From Polynucleobacter sp. MWH-S4W17 (GTDB lineage Bacteria > Pseudomonadota > Gammaproteobacteria > Burkholderiales > Burkholderiaceae), in assembly GCF_018687535.1 (NCBI RefSeq), contig NZ_CP061295.1, positions 434,001 through 498,000 on the forward strand: DNA of 64,000 nt, written 5' to 3'. The notes under the pieces are model-generated. The model worked only from the letters and a program-made list of their open reading frames with translations. It was not told the origin of the DNA and ran no database searches. This document shows, one piece after another, positions 1-9,831 of this stretch; positions within the stretch are counted from its first letter, which is position 1; each line of letters begins with the position of its first letter. The position numbers and the translations under genes were made by a program.

Positions 1-108
1 ACTCACGAGACTAAAGAAAAGAACATGCTTGCCGCGATCAAAGAGATTCAAAATCTCAAGACAGTTGCTGGCGAAGTTGTGAAGATCCGTTTAGAAAATC
101 TGTCTTAA
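1..108 (+). CDS. hom: Homoserine dehydrogenase, C-terminal end (partial)
   Basis: An open frame enters from the left edge and stops at TAA 106-108, giving 35 residues. The ending KIRLENLS preceded by a helix-like KEKNMLAAIKEI stretch resembles the C-terminal ACT domain of homoserine dehydrogenase. That enzyme makes homoserine from aspartate semialdehyde with NAD(P)H. The next gene, 19 bases on, is threonine synthase, the usual partner in this pathway in betaproteobacteria, and this context supports the call more than the short sequence does. The catalytic part lies outside the window. Confidence 0.7.
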   Translation, partial: THETKEKNMLAAIKEIQNLKTVAGEVVKIRLENLS

Positions 109-127
109 GTAAAACTCAGCAAAATAT

Positions 128-1570
128 ATGCGTTACCAATCTACTCGTGGCAATAGCCCACAACAATCCTTCTTAGAAATTTTGTTGGGTGGATTGGCGC
201 CTGATGGCGGCTTGTATTTGCCTACTCAGTACCCACAAGTTACTGTAGCGCAGCTAGATGCTTGGCGCGGCTTGTCATACGCCGACCTTGCTTATGAAGT
301 ATTGAGCCTATATTGCGACGATATTCCTGAGACAGATTTACGGGCAATCTTGCGTAAAACGTATACAGAGCAGGTTTACTGTAATGGTCGCGCTCAAGAC
401 AATGCCAAAGACATTACGCCTTTGCATTGGTTGGGGGAAGAGCAGGGAACACGTATCGGTCTATTGAGTCTTTCAAATGGCCCAACCTTGGCTTTCAAAG
501 ATATGGCCATGCAATTGCTTGGCAATCTTTTTGAGTACGCTCTCAAGAAGAAAGGTCAGCAGCTCAATATTTTGGGCGCTACATCTGGTGATACGGGTAG
601 CGCAGCTGAATATGCGATGCGCGGTAAAGAGGGTGTGAAGGTGTTTATGCTTTCTCCCCGCGGCAAGATGAGTGCGTTTCAATCTGCACAGATGTATTCC
701 TTACAAGATCCCAATATTTTTAACTTAGCAGTAGCTGGTGTCTTCGATGACTGCCAGGATATCGTTAAGGCGGTGAGCAACGATCACGCTTTTAAAGCGA
801 AGAACCAAATTGGCACCGTGAACTCCATCAATTGGGGTCGTGTAGTGGCTCAGGTGGTGTACTACTTTCAAGGCTATCTACTGGCCACTAAGTCCAGCTC
901 TGAAAAAGTCTCATTTACCGTACCATCCGGTAACTTCGGCAATGTCTGCGCTGGTCATATCGCCCGCATGATGGGTTTGCCTATCGAGCATCTCATCGTT
1001 GCTACCAATGAAAACAATGTATTGGATGAATTCTTTTCCACAGGCGTCTATCGTGCACGTAAGTCTGCTGAGACGTTGCATACTTCCAGTCCTTCGATGG
1101 ATATCTCTAAGGCCAGCAACTTCGAGCGCTTTGTTTTTGACTTCATGGGTCAAGATGGTAAAGCAACTGCAACCATGTTCAAGCAAGTGGATGAGGCGGG
1201 TGGTTTCGATATCTCAAAAGAGACAGTCTTTAAAGATCTGGGTAAATACGGTTTCCAATCTGGCCGTAGCACTCACGAGAATCGTTTAGAAACAATTCGT
1301 GATATTGATCAACGCTATGGCGTCATGATTGATACCCATACCGCTGATGGCGTGAAAGTGGCTCGTGAGCATTTGCAAGCCGGAATCCCGATGATCGTCC
1401 TTGAGACGGCGCTCCCCATTAAGTTTGAGGAAACAATTGAAATTGCTTTGGGTCGTCCAGCAGAATGTCCGCCAGCATTTAAAGACATTAAATCTAAGCC
1501 ACAGCGCGTAGAAAATATCGATGCCGACGTGAATCAAGTTAAAGCATTTATTACTACACATCTAAGTTAA
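128..1570 (+). CDS. thrC: Threonine synthase
   Basis: This 480-residue PLP enzyme converts O-phosphohomoserine to threonine in the cytoplasm. The N-terminal MRYQSTRG and PDGGLYLP segments are typical of the long (ThrC2-like) form. The PLP lysine is K124 in LAFKDMAMQLLG, and the phosphate-binding GATSGDTGSAA follows at about 150-160. Length fits the family. It follows hom by 19 bases, so the two probably form one transcript. The ATG has only a weak ribosome site, consistent with translation coupled to hom. Nothing looks damaged. Confidence 0.96.
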   Translation: MRYQSTRGNSPQQSFLEILLGGLAPDGGLYLPTQYPQVTVAQLDAWRGLSYADLAYEVLSLYCDDIPETDLRAILRKTYTEQVYCNGRAQDNAKDITPLHWLGEEQGTRIGLLSLSNGPTLAFKDMAMQLLGNLFEYALKKKGQQLNILGATSGDTGSAAEYAMRGKEGVKVFMLSPRGKMSAFQSAQMYSLQDPNIFNLAVAGVFDDCQDIVKAVSNDHAFKAKNQIGTVNSINWGRVVAQVVYYFQGYLLATKSSSEKVSFTVPSGNFGNVCAGHIARMMGLPIEHLIVATNENNVLDEFFSTGVYRARKSAETLHTSSPSMDISKASNFERFVFDFMGQDGKATATMFKQVDEAGGFDISKETVFKDLGKYGFQSGRSTHENRLETIRDIDQRYGVMIDTHTADGVKVAREHLQAGIPMIVLETALPIKFEETIEIALGRPAECPPAFKDIKSKPQRVENIDADVNQVKAFITTHLS

Positions 1571-1609
1571 TTCTTAACTTAGAAAATTTAAGCAATAAAT
1601 AATCACTCT

Positions 1610-2848
1610 ATGACAAAGCCACCGATGTTGACTGCTCAGCAGGCTTTAGATCACTTACTTTCTCATTCTCAAACTGTTGGTGAGAGTGAGAACGTTGCTA
1701 TGCAGGCCGCTTTAGGCCGGGTGCTTGCTGAAAACGTCAGCAGCCTTGTTGATGTCCCCCCACTCGATAACACTGCGATGGATGGATATGCGGTTCGCTC
1801 TGCTGATATTGTTACTTCAGGAAAATCACTCAAGATTGCGCAACGTATTCCGGCTGGATCGATGGGAACCCCATTAGAGTCCGGCACTGCCGCTAGAATT
1901 TTCACAGGAGCCCCTGTGCCTCCTGGTGCGGATGCAGTCGTGATGCAAGAGGATTGCACACTAGAGGGTGAAAGCGGTCAAGTGACTATCAATACTCCTC
2001 CAACAGCAGGTCAGTGGATTCGTCGTAGAGGCGAAGATCTAACTGCTGGCAAAACTGCTCTTACTGCAGGTACTTTCTTGCGCCCACAAGAGTTGGGCGT
2101 AGCTGCTTCAGCGGGCTTGACTCACTTAAGTGTTAAACGCCGCGTCAAGGTCGCCGCCTTTTTTACTGGCGATGAATTAGCTCTTCCTGGCGAGCCATTA
2201 AAACCAGGCGGCATTTATAACTCCAATCGCGACACTTTATTGGCCTGCCTTAAATCTTTGGGTTGTGATGCCACTGATTTGGGTATCGTCCCAGATCGCT
2301 TAGATGCAACCCGTGCAGCATTGCGTAAAGCCAGCAAGGACCATGATTTAATTATTACCTCTGGTGGTGTCTCAGTTGGCGAAGAAGATCACATCAAGCC
2401 AGCAGTTACTGCTGAAGGAAGATTGGATCTGTGGCAGATCGCGATTAAGCCAGGTAAGCCATTAGCGTTTGGTGCGGTCCGAAAATCAGACGAACCTAAG
2501 GATGGTGAGGCTTGGTTTATTGGTTTGCCAGGTAATCCGGTATCTAGTTTTGTAACTTTCCTATTGTTTGTACGTCCTTTTATTCTGAAGTTGCAGGGTC
2601 GTGAAGCTAGTCTTCCTCAGTCGTATTTAATGCGCGCAGATTTTGATTGGTTGAAAGCCGATCGACGCAATGAGTTCCTGCGTGTCAAATTGAATAGCAA
2701 TGGCGGCTTAGATTTATTTCCTAATCAAAGTTCTGGCGTGCTCACTAGCGTCTCTTGGGGTGATGGTCTGGTTGATTGCGCGCCAAATCAGCCAATTAAA
2801 GCTGGCGATTTGGTGAAGTACATCCCATTTGATGCACTGCTCAAGTAA
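1610..2848 (+). CDS. moeA: Molybdopterin molybdenumtransferase MoeA
   Basis: A 412-residue protein that inserts molybdate into adenylylated molybdopterin, the last general step of Moco synthesis. Visible motifs are the N-terminal DNTAMDGYAVR, the central MPT-binding SGGVSVGEEDHIK and GLPGNPVSSF, and a C-terminal beta-barrel domain. It heads a moeA-moaD-moaE run with gaps of 18 and 1 bases, so the three are probably co-transcribed. Moco is required by the sulfite dehydrogenase SorA encoded near 58 kb in this window. The ATG at 1610 lies 39 bases after thrC. Confidence 0.96.
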   Translation: MTKPPMLTAQQALDHLLSHSQTVGESENVAMQAALGRVLAENVSSLVDVPPLDNTAMDGYAVRSADIVTSGKSLKIAQRIPAGSMGTPLESGTAARIFTGAPVPPGADAVVMQEDCTLEGESGQVTINTPPTAGQWIRRRGEDLTAGKTALTAGTFLRPQELGVAASAGLTHLSVKRRVKVAAFFTGDELALPGEPLKPGGIYNSNRDTLLACLKSLGCDATDLGIVPDRLDATRAALRKASKDHDLIITSGGVSVGEEDHIKPAVTAEGRLDLWQIAIKPGKPLAFGAVRKSDEPKDGEAWFIGLPGNPVSSFVTFLLFVRPFILKLQGREASLPQSYLMRADFDWLKADRRNEFLRVKLNSNGGLDLFPNQSSGVLTSVSWGDGLVDCAPNQPIKAGDLVKYIPFDALLK

Positions 2849-2866
2849 TCGGTTTACGATTAGCTC

Positions 2867-3124
2867 ATGAAACTCGAATTACGATTCTTTGCCTCACTAC
2901 GTGAATCGCTTGGCATCTCGCAAGAGAGTATCACCATCCCGGCGACAGTAAAAACCATTGCCGATCTCAGAGCGCACCTCATTGAACGTGGTAATCCATG
3001 GTCTGAAGTCTTAGCAAATGGCAAAGTCTTGCGTTGTGCCTTGAACCAGCACATGGTTGATGCAAATGCAGCATTGCAAGATGGTGCTGAAGTAGCTTTC
3101 TTTCCTCCGGTAACCGGGGGCTGA
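2867..3124 (+). CDS. moaD: Molybdopterin synthase small subunit MoaD
   Basis: An 85-residue ubiquitin-fold sulfur carrier. The chain ends in PPVTGG, and the terminal Gly-Gly is the residue pair thiocarboxylated to donate sulfur for the dithiolene of molybdopterin. Length is usual for MoaD. It lies between moeA and moaE, one base before moaE, so translation of the two synthase subunits is probably coupled. The ATG at 2867 gives the expected MKLELRFFASLRE start. Confidence 0.94.
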   Translation: MKLELRFFASLRESLGISQESITIPATVKTIADLRAHLIERGNPWSEVLANGKVLRCALNQHMVDANAALQDGAEVAFFPPVTGG

Positions 3125-3125
3125 A

Positions 3126-3581
3126 ATGCCAATCAAAATTCAAAAAAGCGATTTTGATGTCAGTGCAGAAATATTGGCATTACGTAAAGGTGATCTGCGA
3201 GTAGGTGCGGTAGTTTCCTTCTTGGGCACCGTGCGAGATATGAATGACGGTAGCCAGGTAAGAGGTATGACGCTTGAGCATTACCCCGGCATGACTGAAA
3301 AAGCACTCCAAGAAATTCTTGATCAAGCTAAATCACGCTGGGATATATATCAGACATTAGTGATTCATCGTGTTGGACCTTTACTGCCCGAAGATCAAAT
3401 CGTATTAGTGGCGGTTACTAGCGCACACAGAGGCGAAGCATTTGCTGCCTGTGAGTTCATCATGGACTACCTCAAGACTGCTGCCCCCTTCTGGAAAAAA
3501 GAAGATACCCCTGAAGGTTCTCGCTGGGTTGATGCCCGCGTCACCGATGAGGCTGCAATGGCTCGTTGGAAGCAGAGCTAA
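3126..3581 (+). CDS. moaE: Molybdopterin synthase catalytic subunit MoaE
   Basis: A 151-residue large subunit that converts precursor Z (cPMP) to molybdopterin using thiocarboxylated MoaD. Conserved segments include VGAVVSFLGTVRD near the N terminus, LEHYPGMTEKAL, the HRVG segment, and the active-site lysine region FWKKE towards the C terminus. It ends the moeA-moaD-moaE run. The 183 bases that follow hold no evident gene or clear terminator, only the ribosome site of the next gene. Confidence 0.95.
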   Translation: MPIKIQKSDFDVSAEILALRKGDLRVGAVVSFLGTVRDMNDGSQVRGMTLEHYPGMTEKALQEILDQAKSRWDIYQTLVIHRVGPLLPEDQIVLVAVTSAHRGEAFAACEFIMDYLKTAAPFWKKEDTPEGSRWVDARVTDEAAMARWKQS

Positions 3582-3764
3582 TTCCATTTTCCTTGCCCGA
3601 TTAGGCCCTTATTCAAAGGTTTTATTGGTGCACCAAGCTGCATCAAAATAAACGTTTCTGCACCATCCAGGGGAATTCCTTAGTAATTACCCGCAAATTT
3701 AGATCAAAATGCATTAACAAAAGTTTTTTAGAAATTTTGATTAAACAAAGCTCAGGAGATTTAC

Positions 3765-5033
3765 ATGACAACAGCAGCATTGAGTACGGAAAGTACTAGT
3801 AGCAACCCCCTAAAGTCGAAATGGGTGCAACTGGCTTTAGGCGTCATTTGTATGATGTCCATATCCAGCCCTCAATATGTTTGGGCTTTATTTACTAAGC
3901 CAATCATGGGTCAGCTCGGTGTTACTTTGACAGAGTTGCAAATTACATTTTCGATCTTGATTGTTTTACAGACTTTTTTCTCGCCGTTTCAGGGTTACTT
4001 AGTTGATAAGTTTGGCCCTCGCCTTTTGTTATCCATAGGTACTATTCTGACCGGTGCAAGCTGGGTTCTTTCGGCTAACCTGACTACCGTATCTCATCTT
4101 TACCTCACCTATGGTGTGTTAGGTGGCTTGGGTACCGGTATTGTTTACATCGGCGTTGTTGGCTTAATGGTTCGTTGGTTCCCAAATAATCGTGGCTTTG
4201 CAGTAGGCATGGTTGCTGCTGGCTATGGTATCGGTGCATTGCTGACGACCTTCCCAATCTCCACTAGCTTGACTGAGACGGGGATTCAGGGCACGTTGAC
4301 GTTCTTTGGCTACATCATTGGTGCCGTTGGACTATTGGCTGCTCAAGGCATTCGCGTTCCTCACGCTGATCGCGTACAAACAGCCGATCAAATAGAGGCC
4401 GCTGCAACAGGAGTTGCTCCAAAGACAATGTTAAAGACACCAGTATTTTGGTTGATGTTTTTGATGATGTCCATGATGTCTACATCAGGTTTGATGGTGA
4501 TCTCTCAGATGGGCGCATTTGCAAAAGACTTTGGCGTTACATCGGCCATGGTTTTTGGTATGGCTGCCTTGCCTTTAGCCTTAACAATCGATCGCGTTAC
4601 CAATGGTTTAACCCGGCCAATATTTGGTTGGGTATCTGATCGTATCGGACGTGAATACACCATGACGATTGCTTTTGGTTTAGAAGCAGTTGCTATGTTT
4701 GCATGGGTAATGACACGCTCAGATCCTGTCATGTTCGTATTGCTCTCAGGTATCGTGTTCTTTGGTTGGGGTGAGATTTTCTCTTTATTCCCATCTACTT
4801 TGACTGATACGTTTGGCCAAAAGCATGCCACTACAAACTATGGTTTCTTGTACATGGCTCAAGGCGTTGGTTCTATTATCGGCGCCCCAGTTGCAGCCTA
4901 TATTCATGGCGTGACTGAAAGCTGGTTGCCAGTATTTGGCATCATGATCGTATTGGATGCTACTGCGGCTATCCTGGCATTTTTCGTACTACGTCCAATG
5001 CGTGCTAAGTATATGAAGACGCGTTCTGCATGA
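3765..5033 (+). CDS. MFS transporter, OFA (oxalate/formate antiporter) family
   Basis: A 422-residue protein with about 12 hydrophobic segments. The YLVDKFGPRLLL motif after TM2 and FGWVSDRIGREYTM in the second half are the repeated MFS loop motifs. PQYVWALFTKPI near the N terminus and AALPLALTIDRVTNG in the middle resemble the OFA subfamily, which includes OxlT and many uncharacterised monocarboxylate carriers. The ATG has a good AGGAG site seven bases upstream. It stands alone, followed by a strong terminator at 5076. The substrate cannot be read from sequence; an organic acid anion is likely. Confidence 0.85.
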   Translation: MTTAALSTESTSSNPLKSKWVQLALGVICMMSISSPQYVWALFTKPIMGQLGVTLTELQITFSILIVLQTFFSPFQGYLVDKFGPRLLLSIGTILTGASWVLSANLTTVSHLYLTYGVLGGLGTGIVYIGVVGLMVRWFPNNRGFAVGMVAAGYGIGALLTTFPISTSLTETGIQGTLTFFGYIIGAVGLLAAQGIRVPHADRVQTADQIEAAATGVAPKTMLKTPVFWLMFLMMSMMSTSGLMVISQMGAFAKDFGVTSAMVFGMAALPLALTIDRVTNGLTRPIFGWVSDRIGREYTMTIAFGLEAVAMFAWVMTRSDPVMFVLLSGIVFFGWGEIFSLFPSTLTDTFGQKHATTNYGFLYMAQGVGSIIGAPVAAYIHGVTESWLPVFGIMIVLDATAAILAFFVLRPMRAKYMKTRSA

Positions 5034-5075
5034 GTGCCAACTTAGTGGCAATTTGAAATTCGAAGTTAGAAAAAA

Positions 5076-5100
5076 GGCTACCAACTTGGTAGCCTTTTTT
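5076..5100. terminator. Bidirectional rho-independent terminator
   Basis: An 8-bp perfect stem (GGCTACCA 5076-5083, TGGTAGCC 5087-5094) with a 3-base loop is flanked by an A-tract on the left and six T on the right. It lies between the convergent MFS gene and the GGT-like gene and can serve both. A weaker 5-bp hairpin sits just upstream at 5035-5050. Confidence 0.9.
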
Positions 5101-5133
5101 AATGTCGTCTAATTGTTACTGCATTGAGAGGTA

Positions 5134-6732
5134 TTAGAAAGCGCTCACAGCTCCATCGCTTCTAGGGTCCCATCCCCCTTTCAATATTCCAGACGGATCA
5201 CGAATAATGCAACCCGCATGACCAACGGTTTCATCAAAGGCGTCTAGCATTTCAATTTCATGGCCTAAAGCATGAAGTTCTTTCGCGACTTCTGGACCAA
5301 AGCGTGATTCTAGTTTTAAGCTATCACTCGTTTGTCCCCAGGTGCGACCAAGCAGCCAGCGTGGGCGACTAATTGCATCCTGTGGATCAAGGCCATAAGT
5401 TGCTGTACGAGTAAATACTGCGCACTGGGTTTGTGGCTGACCATCTCCACCCATCGTTCCATAAACCATTGAGCGACCATCTTTAAATAAAGCCATCGCT
5501 GGGTTAAGAGTATGAAAAGGCTTGCGATACGGCTCAAGGTGATTGAGTGTATTTGGGTCAAGAGAAAAGCTGCAACCGCGGTTTTGCCAGTTGACACCTG
5601 AGGTAGGAAGCACAATGCCTGCGCCAAACTCATGATAGATACTTTGAATGAAGGAAACGCAATTGCCGTCGCCATCAATCACGCCCATCCAAATAGTATC
5701 TGCAGGACCTTTACCCTGACCCCAAGGGAGCGCTTTTTCTGGATCAATATTCTTGGCTAACTTTTTCAGGAATGCAGGTGATAAGAAAGATTGCGCATTC
5801 TTTGTCATATAGGCAGGATCAGTTACAAATTGATCGCGTACTTTAAATGCTTGTTTGGTAGCCTCAACACAATGATGAACATACTCAGCGCTATCAACCT
5901 TAAAGCGTTTTAAGTTCAATTGGTCCAAGATGCCAATAATCATCAATGAGACAACACCTTGTGTAGGTGGAGTCATGTTGTAGACATTGCCCATGCTATG
6001 TTTGAGCTCAAGAGGGTCTATGAGTTTTGCCTTATGACGGTGTAGGTCGTCTAATCGTAGTGGACTTCCTAACTCAGCGAGTTCTTTTGCTAGTGATTGA
6101 GCTAGTTCGCCACGGTAATAATCATCCGTACCTTTTTCGGCAATCTGACGCAACGTTTTGGCAAGACGCTCTTGCTTAAAGATGCTGCCAACCACAGGTG
6201 CTTTGCCATTCACTAAAAAAGTCTCTGCGAAGCCTGGAATTGGGCTCAGTTCTTGACGCTTCTTTTCTGTGAGGCTTGATTGGCTGAAAGTAACTGGTGT
6301 GCCAGCTTCTGCATAATGAATCGCATCAGCCAATAGGCGTGAAAGTGGTAGTTTGCCGCCTAACCCTTGTTTGGAAAGCTGGTGCGCTGCGCCCCAGCCA
6401 GAGATAGTTCCAGCAACGGTATTAGCCGCTACTGCACCACGAAATGGAATGGCTTTAGCAATGCCGCGCTCTGCGTACCATTGCTTTGTCGCTAAACCAG
6501 CAGCTGCACCACAGGCATCAATTCCACCCATGGCCTTTCCAGGAGAATGAACCACCCAGAATGAGTCGCCGCCTATGGAGTTCATATGAGGGTAGACCAC
6601 TGCAATAGTTGCTGCAGCGGCAACCATTGCCTCTAAGGCATTGCCACCTTCTCGTAAAACAGCTAAAGCAGATTCTGATGCTAGAGAATGTGGCGCTACC
6701 GCCATTCCTCTGGTTCCCCATTTTGGTTGCAT
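5134..6732 (-). CDS. Gamma-glutamyltransferase-family protein (Ntn hydrolase)
   Basis: A 532-residue GGT homologue that would mature by autocleavage. The likely nucleophile is T346 in ADTIWMGV, followed by the DGDGNCVSF segment that starts the small subunit in this family. A GGDGQPQTQ motif near the C terminus marks the bacterial GGT-like branch. Classical GGTs carry a second Thr and a His after the nucleophile; here the residues are Ile and Trp, so substrate or activity may differ (inference). I see no signal peptide, so it may be cytoplasmic. It is on the reverse strand, alone, ending in the shared terminator. Confidence 0.85.
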   Translation of the reverse strand: MQPKWGTRGMAVAPHSLASESALAVLREGGNALEAMVAAAATIAVVYPHMNSIGGDSFWVVHSPGKAMGGIDACGAAAGLATKQWYAERGIAKAIPFRGAVAANTVAGTISGWGAAHQLSKQGLGGKLPLSRLLADAIHYAEAGTPVTFSQSSLTEKKRQELSPIPGFAETFLVNGKAPVVGSIFKQERLAKTLRQIAEKGTDDYYRGELAQSLAKELAELGSPLRLDDLHRHKAKLIDPLELKHSMGNVYNMTPPTQGVVSLMIIGILDQLNLKRFKVDSAEYVHHCVEATKQAFKVRDQFVTDPAYMTKNAQSFLSPAFLKKLAKNIDPEKALPWGQGKGPADTIWMGVIDGDGNCVSFIQSIYHEFGAGIVLPTSGVNWQNRGCSFSLDPNTLNHLEPYRKPFHTLNPAMALFKDGRSMVYGTMGGDGQPQTQCAVFTRTATYGLDPQDAISRPRWLLGRTWGQTSDSLKLESRFGPEVAKELHALGHEIEMLDAFDETVGHAGCIIRDPSGILKGGWDPRSDGAVSAF

Positions 6733-6802
6733 GATTGTTTTCCGGTTAGATAATTGGTTTTGTTGTGGCTATATTGTATTGCTGGCTTATAGATTGCTCT
6801 GG

Positions 6803-7072
6803 CTAACTGTGCCCAGTTTTGGTGGTGATCTCAGTCTGAAAAAAGGCCAGCTTTTCAGACCTCGGTAGACGCTTTAAGCGGAGCTCTGCTTTTGAGGCTT
6901 CAGAACGGTCAGGGTGCTTTTGTGTTGCTAAGAGGACAACTGGTCCGCGCGATCTTGTATAGCGAGCGCCTTGCCCTGAGTTATGTGCCTCTAAGCGATG
7001 TTCTAAGCGGTTGGTAATGCCAGCATAGTAGGTGCCATCTGAGCATTCGAGGAGGTAAACAAGCCAGGTCAA
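6803..7072 (-). CDS. GIY-YIG nuclease-family small protein (UPF0213-like)
   Basis: An 89-residue protein consisting of one GIY-YIG domain. VYLLECSDGTYYAGIT holds the two Y-containing strands, followed by the conserved Arg in RLEHRLEAHNSG and by ARYTRSRGPV. Such stand-alone proteins are common; their cellular role is unsettled. The only usable start is TTG at 7072, since an in-frame stop lies just upstream, and no clear ribosome site is seen. It is divergent from clpB, so its promoter must share the 94-base gap with the heat-shock promoter. Confidence 0.85.
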   Translation of the reverse strand: MTWLVYLLECSDGTYYAGITNRLEHRLEAHNSGQGARYTRSRGPVVLLATQKHPDRSEASKAELRLKRLPRSEKLAFFQTEITTKTGHS

Positions 7073-7109
7073 AATAGGTCAAATTTGGATTAAAAAAGGC
7101 TGTAAAACC

Positions 7110-7137
7110 CTTGAAATTAGTAACATTGCCCTTATAT
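7110..7137 (+). promoter_or_regulatory. Sigma-32 (RpoH) type heat-shock promoter of clpB
   Basis: CTTGAAA at 7110-7116 and CCCTTATAT at 7129-7137 are separated by 12 bases. This matches the sigma-32 pattern CTTGAAA, 11-16 bases, CCCCATNT, except in the -10 core. It ends 28 bases before the clpB ATG at 7166, which has GGAG at 7155-7158. ClpB is a standard RpoH target. Confidence 0.75.
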
Positions 7138-7165
7138 TCTATAGATAGATATATGGAGTGCAAAA

Positions 7166-9769
7166 ATGAGAATAGACAAATTAACAACCAAGTTTCAGGA
7201 GGCCTTAAGTGAGGCCCAAAGTATCGCTTTAGCCAAAGATAACCAATATATTGAGCCTGCCCACGTGTTGCTGGCCATGTTGCGTGATTCCGATGGTGGC
7301 GCCAAGAGTTTATTGACTCGAGCAGGGGTCAATGTCCCTGGACTTGAAAAAGGCGTAGAGAAAATCATCAGCAATCTCCCCGAAGTGCAGGGTACCAGCG
7401 GAGAAGTGCAAGTCGGTCGTGATTTAAGTAATTGGCTTAACCTATGTGAAAAAGAGGCCAATAAGCGCAATGATCAATTTATTGCTGGCGAATTGTTCTT
7501 GCTAGTGGTGGCTGATGACAAGGGTGAGCTCGGTAAAGTGGCTCGTGAAAATGGATTAAATCGTAAATCGTTAGAAGCGGCTATTGATTTAGTGCGCGGA
7601 GGAGAATCAGTGAATAGTGCAGATGCTGAAGGCCAACGTGAAGCCTTAAAGAAATACACAGTGGATTTAACTGAGCGTGCTCGTATGGGTAAGCTCGATC
7701 CAGTCATTGGGCGTGACGATGAGATTCGTCGCACCATTCAAATTTTGCAACGTCGCGGTAAGAACAATCCTGTACTCATTGGTGAGCCTGGCGTGGGTAA
7801 GACTGCTATCGTTGAAGGCTTGGCGCAGCGCATCGTCAATGGCGAAGTTCCTGAGACTTTGAAAAATAAGCGTGTCTTGGTCTTGGATATGGCCTTGTTA
7901 TTGGCTGGTGCCAAATACCGAGGTGAATTTGAGGAGCGCCTGAAGGCTGTTCTTAGCGATGTCGCTAAAGATGAAGGTCAAACCATCATCTTTATCGATG
8001 AGATTCACACGATGGTTGGTGCAGGCAAGGGGGAGGGCGCGATGGATGCCGGCAATATGCTCAAACCCGCATTAGCTCGTGGTGAATTACATTGCATTGG
8101 TGCAACTACCTTAGACGAATATCGTAAGTACATCGAAAAAGATCCAGCGTTGGAACGTCGTTTCCAAAAAGTGATGGTGGAGGAGCCTACCGTAGAGGCA
8201 ACTATTGCCATCTTGCGAGGCCTTAAAGAGCGCTATGAACTACATCATGGCATCGAAATTACTGATCCAGCGATTGTTGCGGCTGCTGAGTTATCGCATC
8301 GCTACATTACGGATCGTTTCTTGCCAGATAAGGCGATCGACCTGATTGACGAAGCGGGTTCGCGTATTCGGATGGAGATTGATTCTAAGCCTGAAGTGAT
8401 GGATAGGCTGGAGCGTCGTCTGATTCAATTAAAGATTGAGCGCGAAGCGGTTAAGAAGGAGAAGGACGATGCTTCGCAAAAACGCCTAGGTCTCATTGAG
8501 GATGAAATTAAACGTCTGGGTGCTGAGTATGCTGATTTAGAAGAGGTTTGGAAAGCAGAGAAGGGCGCTGTATTAGGCGCAGCTCAGCTGAAAGAGGAAA
8601 TTGAAAAAGTAAGGGTAGATATTGCAAAGTTACAACGCGATGGCAAGTTAGAGAAGGTTGCTGAATTGCAATATGGCAAGCTCCCCGAACTCGAAGCAAA
8701 ACTGAAGTCTGCCGCAGCTGCCGAAGCTAAGGGTGACAAAGATGGCGTATTGAAAAACAAGTTACTTCGCACTCAAGTTGGCGCAGAAGAAATTGCTGAA
8801 GTGGTTTCTCGTGCGACAGGTATTCCAGTTTCGAAGATGATGCAGGGTGAGCGCGATAAGTTACTCAAGATGGAAGAGCTATTGCATAAGCGTGTAGTTG
8901 GTCAAGAAGAGGCCATTCGAGCAGTATCGGATGCTATTCGTCGTTCCCGTGCTGGCTTGGCTGAAGAGAATCGTCCTTATGGATCCTTCTTATTCCTTGG
9001 GCCTACCGGTGTTGGTAAGACTGAGCTCTGCAAAGCTCTGGCGGGCTTCTTGTTTGATAGCGAAGATCACCTCATTCGTATTGATATGAGTGAGTTTATG
9101 GAGAAGCATAGTGTGGCCCGTTTAATTGGCGCGCCTCCAGGTTATGTTGGTTACGAAGAGGGTGGTTATTTAACCGAGCAAGTTCGCCGTCATCCATATA
9201 GCGTGATCTTGTTTGATGAAATTGAGAAGGCTCACCCAGATGTATTTAATGTGCTCTTGCAGGTATTGGATGATGGTCGTCTAACTGATGGTCAAGGTCG
9301 TACCGTAGACTTTAAAAACACTGTCATCGTAATGACTAGTAATATTGGATCACATTTGATTCAGTCGATGGTTGATAAGAAGCAAGCAGAGATTAAAGAG
9401 GCGGTATTCGAAGAACTAAAGAATCATTTCCGTCCTGAGTTCTTAAATCGTATTGACGAAATCGTAGTGTTCCATGGTTTGGATAAAGGCAATATCGCCA
9501 ATATTGCGAAGATCTTGCTGAAGAACTTGTCAGATCGTTTGGCAAAAGTGGATATGCAACTTGAGGTCAGTGATGCCGCCTTGAATAAGATTGCTGAGGT
9601 GGGCTTTGATCCAGTCTTTGGAGCAAGGCCTCTGAAGCGGGCGATTCAGCAGCATATTGAGAACCCAGTCTCCAAGATGATTTTGGAAGGTAAGTTCGGA
9701 CCCATGGATGTGGTACCTGTCGATGTAGATAAATCAGGTGAGTTTAGCTTTAGCCGTCAGGTTCATTAA
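7166..9769 (+). CDS. clpB: ATP-dependent disaggregase ClpB (Hsp104 family)
   Basis: An 867-residue hexameric AAA+ chaperone that extracts polypeptides from aggregates together with DnaK. Order of parts: N domain (about 1-145), first AAA module with Walker A GEPGVGKT and Walker B FIDEIHT, the long coiled-coil middle domain rich in Glu/Lys (about 400-530), and the second AAA module with Walker A GPTGVGKT and Walker [10 protein letters not shown]. The C-terminal [10 protein letters not shown] sensor-2 motif is present. Length matches the family. It is monocistronic and driven by the RpoH-like promoter just upstream. Confidence 0.98.
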   Translation: MRIDKLTTKFQEALSEAQSIALAKDNQYIEPAHVLLAMLRDSDGGAKSLLTRAGVNVPGLEKGVEKIISNLPEVQGTSGEVQVGRDLSNWLNLCEKEANKRNDQFIAGELFLLVVADDKGELGKVARENGLNRKSLEAAIDLVRGGESVNSADAEGQREALKKYTVDLTERARMGKLDPVIGRDDEIRRTIQILQRRGKNNPVLIGEPGVGKTAIVEGLAQRIVNGEVPETLKNKRVLVLDMALLLAGAKYRGEFEERLKAVLSDVAKDEGQTIIFIDEIHTMVGAGKGEGAMDAGNMLKPALARGELHCIGATTLDEYRKYIEKDPALERRFQKVMVEEPTVEATIAILRGLKERYELHHGIEITDPAIVAAAELSHRYITDRFLPDKAIDLIDEAGSRIRMEIDSKPEVMDRLERRLIQLKIEREAVKKEKDDASQKRLGLIEDEIKRLGAEYADLEEVWKAEKGAVLGAAQLKEEIEKVRVDIAKLQRDGKLEKVAELQYGKLPELEAKLKSAAAAEAKGDKDGVLKNKLLRTQVGAEEIAEVVSRATGIPVSKMMQGERDKLLKMEELLHKRVVGQEEAIRAVSDAIRRSRAGLAEENRPYGSFLFLGPTGVGKTELCKALAGFLFDSEDHLIRIDMSEFMEKHSVARLIGAPPGYVGYEEGGYLTEQVRRHPYSVILFDEIEKAHPDVFNVLLQVLDDGRLTDGQGRTVDFKNTVIVMTSNIGSHLIQSMVDKKQAEIKEAVFEELKNHFRPEFLNRIDEIVVFHGLDKGNIANIAKILLKNLSDRLAKVDMQLEVSDAALNKIAEVGFDPVFGARPLKRAIQQHIENPVSKMILEGKFGPMDVVPVDVDKSGEFSFSRQVH

Positions 9770-9798
9770 GTAGTCCTAAGTAGCAAATACGTAGTTCA

Positions 9799-9814
9799 GC
9801 AGGAATATTCCTGC
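9799..9814. promoter_or_regulatory. Perfect 16-bp palindrome between clpB and an MFS gene
   Basis: GCAGGAAT followed directly by ATTCCTGC, with no loop and no T-run after it, so it is not a typical terminator. It ends 17 bases before the ATG of the MFS gene at 9832. An operator for that carrier is the simplest reading; the binding protein is unknown. Confidence 0.45.
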
Positions 9815-9831
9815 GCCAGTACACTCGGTAC

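Noticed and set aside
3582..3764. Sigma-54 promoter before the OFA transporter
   Set aside because: A TGGTGC...CTGCA stretch has the wrong GG-GC spacing.
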